Below are positions 25,410-34,986 of a stretch of DNA of 64,000 nucleotides, piece by piece. Below the pieces are notes generated by a model that saw only the letters and a list, made by a program, of their open reading frames with translations, searched no databases and was not told the DNA's origin. Source of the stretch: Gimesia fumaroli (lineage in GTDB: Bacteria > Planctomycetota > Planctomycetia > Planctomycetales > Planctomycetaceae); NCBI RefSeq assembly GCF_007754425.1, contig NZ_CP037452.1:124001-188000 (forward strand). Reading direction: 5' to 3'. How positions within the stretch are numbered: position 1 is the stretch's first letter; each line of letters opens with the position of its first letter. The translations under genes were made by a program, and so were the position numbers.

Positions 25410-26096
25410 ATGGTACGAGACCGCCTGCTGGCAATCGGAGATATTCACGGCTGTCTGACTGCACTGAAGTTATTGCTCGAAAAAGTCCAGCCGACGCCCG
25501 ACGATTTGCTGGTGATTCTGGGCGACGTCATCTCGCGCGGGCCGGATACGCGGGGCTGTATTGAGTTGCTGATGGAGTTGCAGGAAACGATGCCGCTGGT
25601 CTGTCTGATGGGTAATCATGAAGAGTATATGCACGATGCCCGCGATTCGGATATTGCCTGTGGTAGTTGGATGTATTTTGGCGGCGAGGAGACACTGCTC
25701 TCGTATGATTCGGACTATGCAAAAGCCGACATCGAAAACGTGCCCGACCGCCACTGGGAATTTATCGAAAGCTTCCAGGATTATTTCGAAACCGATCACG
25801 AGATTTTCGTGCATGGCATGGTGGACCCTGATCTTCCCTTAGCAGAGCAGGATTCCACGGAATTTCGCTGGCGCAAGTTTACCGATGTCCGTCCGCATCT
25901 TTCTGGTAAACAGGTCATCTGCGGCCACACGTCTCAGAAGTCAGGCATTCCGGTAAATCTCAAGCATTCTATCTGCATCGATACCAATGCCTGTCGCGGC
26001 GGCTGGTTGACCTGCCTGGATGTGAATGGAGAAGTCGCCCATCAGACCAACGAGGACGGCGAATATCGGATGCTGGATATGAACTCGCTGGAGTGA
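25410..26096 (+). CDS. PPP-family metallophosphatase (serine/threonine phosphatase type)
   Basis: The product has 228 residues. All metal-binding motifs of the PPP family are present: GDIHG (11-15), GDVISRGPDT (about 39-48) and GNHEEY (about 69-74), then two later His residues in VHGMV and CGHTSQ. It should hydrolyse phosphoester bonds using two metal ions, on phosphoproteins or on dinucleoside polyphosphates (the bacterial PrpA/ApaH-like group). It starts one base after the stop of the DUF1559 gene, so it is translated from the same message. There is no signal peptide, so it acts in the cytoplasm, possibly on the cytoplasmic loops of its membrane neighbours. Confidence 0.9.
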   Translation: MVRDRLLAIGDIHGCLTALKLLLEKVQPTPDDLLVILGDVISRGPDTRGCIELLMELQETMPLVCLMGNHEEYMHDARDSDIACGSWMYFGGEETLLSYDSDYAKADIENVPDRHWEFIESFQDYFETDHEIFVHGMVDPDLPLAEQDSTEFRWRKFTDVRPHLSGKQVICGHTSQKSGIPVNLKHSICIDTNACRGGWLTCLDVNGEVAHQTNEDGEYRMLDMNSLE

Positions 26097-26113
26097 ATCT
26101 TCTGATTGATTAT

Positions 26114-26587
26114 TCAGTCAGTGAGAGGAAACGATTTCAGCCGATCGAGCCGGTATTGAAAAATACGTTCGACATCCTTTTGCACAAACAATCGATTGAT
26201 CAGGGCGCCGCCCAAAACCGCATACTCGACTTTGTCTCGTACCATTGTGCCGCCTGCCTGCTCCTGAAACGTGTGTTCGTGCCGCCAGAAGCGGTACGGT
26301 CCTTTCAGTTGCAGATCCACAAACCGGACTGGCGGCTCCCAGTCAGTAATTTCGGTTCTCCATTTCATGGGAAGCCCGTGCAGCTTGAGCCGATAGTCGA
26401 TGAGCGCTCCTTCATGAATCGGTACTGGTTTGGGAGTCACAATCTGAAAATGCAGCCAGGGGGGCGTCAGTGATTCGAGATTCTCAGGCCGGGCAAAGAA
26501 GTCAAACACGTCCGAAATCGAATGTGGAATCAAGAGTTCGGATTGTAGCACATAAATGCCCTGCGTCGTTCTGTTGATTGTGACCAT
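26114..26587 (-). CDS. SRPBCC-family ligand-binding protein
   Basis: The product has 157 residues from ATG 26587; the longer frame begins with TTG at 26617. The pattern LLIPHSISDVFDFFARPENLESLTPP and the late WRHEHTF are characteristic of the START/polyketide-cyclase (SRPBCC) superfamily, which forms a helix-grip cavity for hydrophobic ligands. Many bacterial members of this subgroup lie next to NAD-dependent epimerase or oxidoreductase genes. Here an SDR gene lies divergently at 26774. It is cytoplasmic and the ligand is unknown. It is convergent with the phosphatase gene, 17 bases apart. Confidence 0.85.
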   Translation of the reverse strand: MVTINRTTQGIYVLQSELLIPHSISDVFDFFARPENLESLTPPWLHFQIVTPKPVPIHEGALIDYRLKLHGLPMKWRTEITDWEPPVRFVDLQLKGPYRFWRHEHTFQEQAGGTMVRDKVEYAVLGGALINRLFVQKDVERIFQYRLDRLKSFPLTD

Positions 26588-26773
26588 ATTACGTGATCCG
26601 AAAAAGTCATTCCCCAAATTTGAAAAGGGCTCCTTGAAAAATCGGTCATGACGACTAAGAAATTAGCAAACGCCCGCGATTTAATTGAACCGTCCTGCAG
26701 GATTATTGTCCTGGAACACGGAAAAGGAACAGCAGTTTTAGTAGATTCAGAGAAATGAGTAGGAATTCCACCG

Positions 26774-27547
26774 ATGATCACAGCCGATTCTGAGCAGAAG
26801 TCACAAAAGTTCGTCATTCTGGGGGCGACGGGGGCCATCGGATCCGAGTTAAGCCGTCGACTGGTGCAAGCGGGTCACGAAGTCTTTCTCGGCGGTCGAA
26901 ACCAACAGCGGTTGCAGTGTCTCGCTGAGGAATTAGCTGCGTCTTTCCAGACGATTGACGGAACCGATCCGGAATCGATTGAGCTGTGTATCCAGGGAGC
27001 TTGCGGGAAACTGGGACACGTTGATGGTGTGGTGAACTGCATCGGTTCGGTGCTTCTTAAGCCGGCACATCTGACTTCCGATCAGGAATGGTCCGACGTA
27101 CTCACTCTGAATTTAACCTCCGCATTTGCGGCGGTACGCAGTGCCGCGAAAGTGATGGGGCGGCAGGGGGGAACGATCGTGCTGATTTCTTCCGCGGCCG
27201 CACGGATTGGGCTTGCCAATCATGAAGCGATTGCCGCCGCCAAGGCAGGTGTGATCGGTCTGACGCTCTCGGCTGCCGCGACTTATGCCAATCGGGGAAT
27301 CCGCGTCAACGCGGTGGCGCCCGGGTTGATCAAATCAAACATGACACAAAGTCTCTGGGAAACCCCGGCGGCCGAAGCGGCTTCGACCGACATGCACGCG
27401 TTGAATCGAATCGGCGATCCAGCGGATGTCGCCTCGATGATTGAATGGCTTTTGCAGGCGGAGAATAACTGGATCACAGGCCAGGTGCTGGGCATTGATG
27501 GCGGGTTAGCAAGCGTCGTGCCCCGCGCCCGACAGAAACGGGGTTGA
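26774..27547 (+). CDS. SDR-family oxidoreductase with altered catalytic tyrosine
   Basis: The product has 257 residues. The Rossmann motif GATGAIG (17-23), NCIGS (about 88-92), the active-site serine S140 and K157 are visible, as is the usual C-terminal LGIDGG. The YxxxK motif reads IAAAK: the Tyr that normally donates the proton is Ile153. GRN after the second strand suggests NADP(H) preference. SDRs with IAAAKAG are known among divergent members, so this may be a natural subgroup with a different mechanism or a noncatalytic one. It lies divergent to the SRPBCC gene. Confidence 0.88.
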   Translation: MITADSEQKSQKFVILGATGAIGSELSRRLVQAGHEVFLGGRNQQRLQCLAEELAASFQTIDGTDPESIELCIQGACGKLGHVDGVVNCIGSVLLKPAHLTSDQEWSDVLTLNLTSAFAAVRSAAKVMGRQGGTIVLISSAAARIGLANHEAIAAAKAGVIGLTLSAAATYANRGIRVNAVAPGLIKSNMTQSLWETPAAEAASTDMHALNRIGDPADVASMIEWLLQAENNWITGQVLGIDGGLASVVPRARQKRG

Positions 27548-27600
27548 GCTGAAAGCGAACTTGAATTCGCGATAATTGAACTGCCTGTGCCAGAATCAAG

Positions 27601-30231
27601 TTACTGTTTCATCCGCGCTTGCAGTTTTTGATACTGGTCCTTGAGATCATCGTTGCCTAGTTCGGGATAAAGCAGTTTGGTTACGCCGAACAGTTTTTTC
27701 GCCTCGGCTTCGTCGCCCGAATCATACATGGTATGAATGACGTGCAGCCTTGCGTCCAGCCAGGGAACGGTGCCCGGCTTTTCTACTGCTTCCAGTTGGC
27801 GCCATTTGGGTGTTGCCTGTCGCATGCAGGATTTAGTGCCGCAGCGTTCCAGCAGTAATGCCACCTGCCTGATGAGGGACGAGTCTTGGGGAGACTGCTT
27901 TAACAGTTCCTGATAAAACTCCAGTGCTCTGATTGGCTGATCGATGGCCAGATAGGCTTCTGCCAGACAGAGGTCCAACTGCTTTAGTTGTTGTGGGTTC
28001 AACTGTTCGCGGCGGCTGGCCAGCTTTTCGGCTGACTTGAGCTGCAGCATTCCCAACTCTCGGCGGGCTTGCGGCGTGAGTTCCAGATCAATCTGTGAAA
28101 CGCCATTCAACACGGAGAGCAGTTCATCGGTGCCCGCGGTCTCCAGGCTTTCTACCAGTGACTGGGCGGCAGACGGATTGCCTTGTCCGGCGAGTGTGAT
28201 GATCTGCAGCCGTAACGCCTGATTGGAAATCTGATTCCAGAACCGAATTTGCTGAGTCGTTTGTGAAACGCTGGCCTCGGAAAGTTCGTTGTTTCTTTTT
28301 AATTGTGCTATCATGCGGGACGCCGTGTGATGAATCAGTTCCAGCAGTCGATTCGCTTTCCGATATTGAGGCGGGCTGTCATTCAAATAGATTCGCGTCA
28401 GTCGCAAGGCGATTTCCGACTGGGAAGGAAGTTTTGCTGCATCGGTTCGATCAGGAAATCCGGCGAGGAACTTTTCCAGAACGTCAATCGCTTCCGCCCG
28501 CCAGGCGCCGGTTGGCTTATTCAGCGACGTCAAACGCAGCAGAATTTGTTCGTAGCAGCGGGCAATGCCTAGATGGGCGTCGGCTGCCTTGGGTTGATTG
28601 TCCGGGATTTCCGAATACAACACGAGCGCTTTCGAGTACTGCAGCCGTGCTTCTTCCAGCCGCGCCAGCATCCAGCCGGCTTCGTAATAGCTTTTGCTGT
28701 TGGGGAACCGTGTACGGACTTCTTCGAGCGCTGTCGTATAGGCAAGCCGTCGAGACTTCGTTCGGCTTTGTGAATAGAGTTGACCCAGACACCAGGCCGC
28801 CAGCAGATTCGCGTCGGCTGCCTGGCCGTTGGCATCATACTTTTGCGCCAGCGATTGAAACTGGGCAGCCGCCTGTTTGTATTGTTTTGCTTTGAGCTGC
28901 AAGGAAGCGCTGGTAAAACCGAGTTCGAAGGCCAGGTCAGTTTTCCCCTGTTCGGCGGCCTGCTTTGCTGTTTTGTCGTAAGCCGCAATGGCCTGATTCA
29001 GTTTGCCTTGAGAATACAGGAGTTGTGCCTGCTTTAGACTTTGGGAAATGCCACTTCCATACTGGTCGACCTGATGTTGTTGATCGACCAGCATACGTGC
29101 CCGTTGTGACCAGTAGCCGGGTTGTGTTTTCTCCAAATACTTTGCTCGTGTTTGGACTTCCTGCCAGAGCTCCTCGGCGATCGCGGTCTGCTGATTATTC
29201 AAGGCGACTTCTCTGAGTTGAATGAGCGAATCGATTTCCAGATAACCGAGTTCACTGGAATAACGGCCGTGCTCCTGACGGTATTTGATGATTTGTGACG
29301 CCGCCAGTTGTGATTTGTTTTCTGACAGTAGAATACGAATCGATTCTACAAAGATCGGCTCATTCAGATAAGCCGGCGGTTTTTCTTTCACAAGCGCCTG
29401 GATCCCCCGCGCGGCGGCTGCGTAATTTTCTGCGATACGATCGCATTGAATCAACGCCAGCTTGCTGAGCCAGGTGATTTGCAGAGTGGTGGCGCGTCGG
29501 GAGAGTGGTTCCAGCCACTTCTCCGCTTCGGTCAGGCTGGTTTTTCGTTGCGGACTCTGTTTGTCGTAGAGATCGGCGCTTTTGATTTTGGTCTGGGCAA
29601 TCAACAATTGAAAGTCCAGCAGCGTATCGCGGATAGTAGCTGTTTTGAGAACGGTAAAGTTTTTAAAGGTGCCCGATTTTTTGAGGAGCTGATTCAACTG
29701 CGTTTCCGCTACCAATAATTCCCTGTCTGCCTGGGACAGTTTTGCGAGGGCTGTCTGCTTCAGCGACTCATTATGCGGAATTGCTTTGGACTGCCAAAAC
29801 AGAATCTCAGCTTTCTGCGAGGTGATCCGTGCGCGTTCGGCTTGAAACACGGCTGCATCAGCCCACCCTGGATGATCTTTGTTAATTTGTGCGAGTGTTT
29901 TCTCTGCGCGATTCCAGAGTTCGGCCTGTTCGTCGCCGTTGGCCACCATCGCATGTGCTGCCAGTGTGCGTGCCAGCTCCAGTGTATAGCGGGCGCGCTC
30001 GGTATCGGAAAGACGTTCCTCGGACAGGCGTTCTAAACAGTATCCTTCGGCGATGCCAAACAGATGCCTCTGACGCAAGCCTTCAAAGTAGGATCGCGTC
30101 TGGTCATCCGCAGAGCAGGCATTCCATGCTGTGAACAGCACGACCAGAAAACAGGCGAGGCCACAACAGAGACCTCGTTCACGCGGGCCTGACGGGGATG
30201 CGGTTTCAGATTGTGCGGAGCAAAAATGCAT
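27601..30231 (-). CDS. Large exported tetratricopeptide-repeat protein
   Basis: The product has 876 residues. A hydrophobic segment at about 25-40 (FLVVLFTAWNACSA) serves as signal peptide, preceded by an unusually long polar start. The rest is nearly all alpha-helical pairs with TPR-type spacing (for example AELLWQ, ALVLYSEIPDN, ALEFYQELLKQSPQD), rich in Gln, Ala and Leu. TPR arrays hold protein complexes together. The gene is 141 bases downstream of the receptor kinase on the same strand and may share its message. The partner is unknown. Confidence 0.82.
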   Translation of the reverse strand: MHFCSAQSETASPSGPRERGLCCGLACFLVVLFTAWNACSADDQTRSYFEGLRQRHLFGIAEGYCLERLSEERLSDTERARYTLELARTLAAHAMVANGDEQAELWNRAEKTLAQINKDHPGWADAAVFQAERARITSQKAEILFWQSKAIPHNESLKQTALAKLSQADRELLVAETQLNQLLKKSGTFKNFTVLKTATIRDTLLDFQLLIAQTKIKSADLYDKQSPQRKTSLTEAEKWLEPLSRRATTLQITWLSKLALIQCDRIAENYAAAARGIQALVKEKPPAYLNEPIFVESIRILLSENKSQLAASQIIKYRQEHGRYSSELGYLEIDSLIQLREVALNNQQTAIAEELWQEVQTRAKYLEKTQPGYWSQRARMLVDQQHQVDQYGSGISQSLKQAQLLYSQGKLNQAIAAYDKTAKQAAEQGKTDLAFELGFTSASLQLKAKQYKQAAAQFQSLAQKYDANGQAADANLLAAWCLGQLYSQSRTKSRRLAYTTALEEVRTRFPNSKSYYEAGWMLARLEEARLQYSKALVLYSEIPDNQPKAADAHLGIARCYEQILLRLTSLNKPTGAWRAEAIDVLEKFLAGFPDRTDAAKLPSQSEIALRLTRIYLNDSPPQYRKANRLLELIHHTASRMIAQLKRNNELSEASVSQTTQQIRFWNQISNQALRLQIITLAGQGNPSAAQSLVESLETAGTDELLSVLNGVSQIDLELTPQARRELGMLQLKSAEKLASRREQLNPQQLKQLDLCLAEAYLAIDQPIRALEFYQELLKQSPQDSSLIRQVALLLERCGTKSCMRQATPKWRQLEAVEKPGTVPWLDARLHVIHTMYDSGDEAEAKKLFGVTKLLYPELGNDDLKDQYQKLQARMKQ

Positions 30232-30372
30232 GAGACAAATGGAGCGAGCAGTGTTTGACTAAGAGATCAGAGCAGGAAAACAGGGAAACGATTATCGGTA
30301 ATCATACACGTCGCGGCCCATTTCTCACAGACCTTCTTTTTCGCCTGTGAAAAACCAAAACCGAGGATGGAA

Positions 30373-33324
30373 TCAGTTCGTTTCAGGAGTTTTGCGAACG
30401 CGCGGCAATTCCGGCAGCACCAGCAGGTCAGCTCCGGCGTTTGTGCGATCAACGGCGGTAATGGTCGGGCTGCCATCAGTGGGTTGAGTAAACTGAAGTT
30501 GAGCAGGCTGCAGTTGAGAGCAGGGGGTCTTCATCAGTTTCTGGCGCTCAGTCAGCCAGGGAATTTCCATCTGATAGCTGTTGACTTCAGAAGAGAGTCC
30601 CCAGATATCTTTCCAGTCGAATGCATCCAGCGAAAGGATGCCGGTGGTTCCCTGTTGGGATTGGATGGTCCAGAATGTTTCGAAGCGATCGAAATAATTA
30701 TTGGAACCTTTCCAGGTCAACAGCTTCTGTCGGAAGTCATTTTCGTTGGTATTGCCTTTCATCTGCACGAATGGGGCATCGGTTCGGTCAAAGAAAATAT
30801 TGTTGCGTGCCGTCACATTCAGTGGAATCAATTCACGGGGAATTGCGCCACTGTCCATTACAGCCAGCCCTTTTCCGAGAAGCAGTGTTGTATGATTTAA
30901 TACCAGTTCCAGAAAATCGCCTTCTGTCGGTTTATTATTACAGCCGACCAGGTCGATCAAAGCCTGTGAAATCATCAGTGCGGAATTGGTGATTTCCAGA
31001 CGAGTGGGCGCTGTTTCCCGAATCGAGAAAGCATAACCGTCACAACGGAGCACCGAGTTGACGACTTCCACGAACGTCGATTCTTTCACCTGGCGTTTGC
31101 CCATCATTGAATCGTCATTCAGACCCTGGTTAATCGGTTCGTTCATTTCAAACAGGGCAACCTGTTGACTGCTGGTGTTGGAGCAGGTCACGGTTACCTG
31201 GTGTAAGCGAATATCATGTGCGTTTTTGAGCGAGAAGATTGCCCACGAATCTGTATTCAAATCTTTGACATTAACAATGATGCCCAACTCAAACAGTTCC
31301 AGTGAACCGTTGGAGATCTGGATCATGTGAGTCTGAAACCCTTCTGCCGGTTCTTCAACAGATTCAAAATGTAAGATGGGTTTGCGATCTTTAGCAGCAC
31401 GAATGCGCACGCGTTTGTTATTGATGTGAATGGGGGCTTCTTTGCGAACCCCGGTAAAACCGAGTTCAATAATGCTGCCGTCATCGGCGGCCGCACAGGC
31501 GGCATCCAGCGTTTTGAAATCCTGACCGGCCGTCCCATCCGGATTAATAATCGTGATCGCGGGAATTTCGATTTTCCGGATTTCGGGATCATTCTTTTTT
31601 GGGAAAGGATCTGGCTCTGAGACCGGATCGTCTTCTGGAACAGGAGCCAGCGGAACCATGGATTTTTTCTGGTTGCTGCTGTTCGACAACGCTAACTCTG
31701 TTCCGGGGGGGCTTTCCCTTAGCACTTTATTTTTGGGTGGATTACTGGCTTCAATTAAATCGTTGATCGTTTTTTTCGAAGACAACAGCGGTATTTCAAA
31801 GATTTCATTCAGATCTTTGGAACCTTCGGACAGAGTCATTTTTTCCGGTTTTGCATCCGATGTCTTCTCGTTTTCGAGTGAATGGGGAGTTTCGCCGGTC
31901 TTGCTTTTGTTGCCCGTTTCAGAGGGTTCCACAGCTGCGATGGCTGTATTTTTTGAGAGTGAGCCAGCGGGCATTTTCTCAGGTTCGGGCAGAGGCAGAC
32001 TGGCATCCGGGCTGATTTCATCTGGATGGGAGCTGGCCGGCTTTGCCGGAGTCACCTCCGGTTGTGTTTCATTTTGAGTGACGCTGACAGTAGCCGGGTC
32101 GAAGGTTGGATAACGATCGAGCAGGTAGACGACCACCAGCAGGACCAGGGCTGTAGCAACCCAGCCGACATATCTTTCCAGGAAGCCCAGCCGGGAGCTG
32201 GTTGGTGAAGTCCAGACCAATCCTTCCGGGTTCACGCCGCGTAGATCCAGTTTTGCGGCGACCTGCATTAAATGGAACATCAGTTCTTCAGGCGTCTGAT
32301 AACGGTCTGCCGGATCGCTGGCCATCATTTTCTGCACGATCAGAGACAGCTCGCGCGGCAGATGTTTATTGATGCTGGCAGGATCGGGAACATTTTTTCC
32401 GCTATGATCGAGCAGTTTTTGTAAAACGGTTCCTTCGCCGTAAGGAGGTTCACCTGTCAGCATATGATACAGCGTGCAGCCCAACGAATAGATGTCGCTG
32501 CGCACATCGACGTTCCGTGGGTCTTTGGCCTGCTCGGGAGAAATATAATCGAACGTGCCCAACGTGGTGCCGGCACTGGTCAGGTCGGCTGACGCATTAT
32601 CGCTCTCTTTTCGTGCCAGCCCCAGGTCAACCAGCTTGGCTCTACCACCGGGAGTAATGATGATGTTGGATGGTTTAATATCACGATGAACGACTCCGGC
32701 TTTATTGATGTGCTTCAATGCCGAGGCAATCTGCAACGCATAGTTCACCGCTTCTGCCGCCGGCAGAATGCCGCGCGAATGAATGATCTCTCTGACGTTG
32801 GTACCCTTGACGTATTCAAAGGCAATGAAGTTCAAGCCCTGATCTTCGCCGATGTAAAACACACGCGAGATATTTTCATGATCCAGGCGGGCGGCTGCTT
32901 TTGCTTCGTTCTGGAAACGCTTTACCGAGCCTGCATCACGCGACTGTCCTGGGCTGAGAACTTTTAATGCAACGACGCGATCCAGTCGTGTATCAATTGC
33001 ACGGAATACGGCTCCCATGCCTCCCCGGCCAATTCGTTCGCGAATGATGAAATGCTCCAGTTGCATGCCGGAAGGACTGGCTGCTTCTTCCTGTTGTGCA
33101 TCAGGATCATCGACGGTAGGGGGGAAGAGACGGTTCCAGACCGAAGAGCGGGCCAGATTGGTTTGTGAACCGGTCGTATCACGGCTGGAATCGGGAGTCG
33201 GGATCGGCTCCAGCGGGCTGATGATGGTCTCAGGCCCATCTGCTTCAGGAACCGGGCGCGCAAAGAATTCCGGCAATGATTCCTGACTTGTCATTGAGCG
33301 TTCAGATTTTGACTCGGAGCCCAT
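30373..33324 (-). CDS. Membrane-bound Ser/Thr protein kinase with large extracytoplasmic domain
   Basis: The product has 983 residues. The Hanks-type kinase domain occupies about 91-355: GRGGMGAVF loop, K121 in VALKVL, HRDIKPSN, DLGLA (instead of DFG) and SPEQA. One membrane helix lies at about 388-408 (YVGWVATALVLLVVVYLL). A Pro/Ser/Glu-rich linker of about 200 residues follows. The last 400 residues are repeated short beta strands (for example LELFELGIIVNV) that resemble a right-handed parallel beta-helix with a signal-binding role. The kinase should therefore couple an outside signal to cytoplasmic phosphorylation. A second start at residue 11 is possible; neither has a strong ribosome site. 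Confidence 0.93.
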   Translation of the reverse strand: MGSESKSERSMTSQESLPEFFARPVPEADGPETIISPLEPIPTPDSSRDTTGSQTNLARSSVWNRLFPPTVDDPDAQQEEAASPSGMQLEHFIIRERIGRGGMGAVFRAIDTRLDRVVALKVLSPGQSRDAGSVKRFQNEAKAAARLDHENISRVFYIGEDQGLNFIAFEYVKGTNVREIIHSRGILPAAEAVNYALQIASALKHINKAGVVHRDIKPSNIIITPGGRAKLVDLGLARKESDNASADLTSAGTTLGTFDYISPEQAKDPRNVDVRSDIYSLGCTLYHMLTGEPPYGEGTVLQKLLDHSGKNVPDPASINKHLPRELSLIVQKMMASDPADRYQTPEELMFHLMQVAAKLDLRGVNPEGLVWTSPTSSRLGFLERYVGWVATALVLLVVVYLLDRYPTFDPATVSVTQNETQPEVTPAKPASSHPDEISPDASLPLPEPEKMPAGSLSKNTAIAAVEPSETGNKSKTGETPHSLENEKTSDAKPEKMTLSEGSKDLNEIFEIPLLSSKKTINDLIEASNPPKNKVLRESPPGTELALSNSSNQKKSMVPLAPVPEDDPVSEPDPFPKKNDPEIRKIEIPAITIINPDGTAGQDFKTLDAACAAADDGSIIELGFTGVRKEAPIHINNKRVRIRAAKDRKPILHFESVEEPAEGFQTHMIQISNGSLELFELGIIVNVKDLNTDSWAIFSLKNAHDIRLHQVTVTCSNTSSQQVALFEMNEPINQGLNDDSMMGKRQVKESTFVEVVNSVLRCDGYAFSIRETAPTRLEITNSALMISQALIDLVGCNNKPTEGDFLELVLNHTTLLLGKGLAVMDSGAIPRELIPLNVTARNNIFFDRTDAPFVQMKGNTNENDFRQKLLTWKGSNNYFDRFETFWTIQSQQGTTGILSLDAFDWKDIWGLSSEVNSYQMEIPWLTERQKLMKTPCSQLQPAQLQFTQPTDGSPTITAVDRTNAGADLLVLPELPRVRKTPETN

Positions 33325-33836
33325 GATCTAAAGTTCACTTAAAAATAGCGTTGATTCAACGTGTGAAATGATATCGAACGTCTCTTTGGGCAAGCAACAG
33401 CGTAATCCAAATTCACTTCAATTGTTGAAAATAAATGCCGGATCTTGCGTGTTCTACGCCCGTCCCAATTCTTATTGGAATACTGTCTGGATTTGATTAT
33501 TTCCTAACTCATATGAATATAAGATGTTAGGAGTTTTCCGAAATATCGGATATCGCTCTGTCTGAATGAGGAATCAGAATGGTGTTATGAAAACAGAATG
33601 GAATCAATATTTCAGTTATCAATTTAAAAAGAGAGCTGCATATATAATACGTGCTGCAGTCGGAATCCGTTCTGATAAAAATTCAATTTGCCCGATTTTC
33701 ATCCAACTTTTTTGTGCCGGGATACATTTGCTGAGGAATGGCCTGGATGCTGATTCCAGAAATCGAGCACGCTGTGATCCGGCGTCAGGTGCAAAGAGAT
33801 AATGTTTCCCGCCATTCGAAACGAAGACGAGCCGAA
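33325..33836. other. 512-base AT-rich gap
   Basis: It separates the kinase start from the end of the FliN-like gene. A 78-codon plus-strand ORF at 33566-33802 has no ribosome binding site and a Lys/Arg/Ile-rich composition that follows the AT-rich bases, so I do not call it. No hairpin or RNA gene was seen. Confidence 0.55.
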
Positions 33837-34718
33837 CTAAAATTCGATAATCTTGGTTTCGTATTCCTGTTTGAAACCAACCTGGTCAATCTTTAAACCA
33901 AAGTTTTCCCCAATCTTCACCGCTTCACCCTGGCAGTAAACCTGATTGTTGATATACATGTCGAGCGGATCTTCACAGGGCTTATCAAATGTAATGAGCG
34001 AACCGGGACAGATAGAGAGCAGTTGCTTCATTTCAATTTTTTTCGTAGCCAGTTTCACGATCGCTTGAACGGGCAGCTTGTTGATGCGGTTCAACGGATT
34101 AGAATCAGAGTTAGCACCCATAGATGACATGGACTGAGAGGAGTTGTCAGATGAAGGTGACGGCTGAGATGCTGGATCGGGTTCCGGTTCAGCGGACTCT
34201 GTAACGGGCGTTTTCGTCAGTGGCCATATTACAGGAATCACAGCACTCGGGCTCTGGCCGTCGCTTTCATCTTCTGCTTGAAACAAGTTAATTCGCAGTA
34301 ATGCCGCCCAGTCAGCGGGAGCACATTGCGACACTTCGGTTAATAAACTGTCGACATAATAAGTTTTAAATTCATCAACATCACCTAGATCCATCGGGAT
34401 CAGGTTCATTGACCACTCCAGAGACAAGGTTTGCAATCGTGAGGATTGCGAGTCTCCCGGAGACGTATACCAGTCTGGCAATGGAAGATTTGCCGGAATC
34501 AGCCCGACCATCGCTTCCTCACCAATTCGAAACAGAGCAACCAGACCAGGACCCTGAAATGCTTCATCCAACTCTTCGGGAGACCAGACGCCTGACTCTC
34601 CCATTTCCAGCCGATATTTGAAATCGAAACACTGGTTGAAAGAATCAGAAAGTGCAGGCATACTTTCACCGGCAAGGGCAAAAATCGCTTCTACATTTTC
34701 CTGGCTAAAGCCCGACAT
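33837..34718 (-). CDS. FliN/SpoA-domain protein, not near other motility genes
   Basis: The product has 293 residues. The last 75 (about 215-290) form a SpoA domain: LPVQAIVKLATKKIEMKQL, LLSICPGSLITFD, and a VKIGENFGLKI ending, as in the C-terminus of flagellar FliN/FliM and of type III secretion C-ring proteins. The first 190 residues show a CheC/FliY-like start and are unique. A Pro/Ser/Glu linker separates the two. In motors the SpoA domain builds the switch ring. No flagellar or type III genes are in this window, so it may work alone or with distant genes. Confidence 0.8.
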   Translation of the reverse strand: MSGFSQENVEAIFALAGESMPALSDSFNQCFDFKYRLEMGESGVWSPEELDEAFQGPGLVALFRIGEEAMVGLIPANLPLPDWYTSPGDSQSSRLQTLSLEWSMNLIPMDLGDVDEFKTYYVDSLLTEVSQCAPADWAALLRINLFQAEDESDGQSPSAVIPVIWPLTKTPVTESAEPEPDPASQPSPSSDNSSQSMSSMGANSDSNPLNRINKLPVQAIVKLATKKIEMKQLLSICPGSLITFDKPCEDPLDMYINNQVYCQGEAVKIGENFGLKIDQVGFKQEYETKIIEF

Positions 34719-34986
34719 TTCGGATTAACAAAGTCCCAAAAAATGATAATGTGTTCATCTCTAGATCAGCTGTCACAGCGTTCTGGAATGAATACTCCTT
34801 AGATCATTCAATCGACCACTTGAATTTTAGTTCTTCAATCAAAATCGGCAAACTTCGCTTATTCAGAAAAGATTGCCATTTTGCGACCAGGAACCGGATT
34901 CTTTGATCCAACCGCTGATTTCTGACGTTCTGAGGAATATCCCTGCTGCTGAAACAAAATGCAGAATTCAAAACAAGGAGAGAAAC

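Noticed and set aside
33566-33802. 78-codon plus-strand ORF in an AT-rich gap
   Set aside because: No ribosome binding site, no recognisable motif and AT-driven composition. It cannot be excluded but lacks support.
34873-34986. Upstream extension of the AIM24 frame
   Set aside because: AAGGAG sits directly before ATG 34987, and the family starts there.
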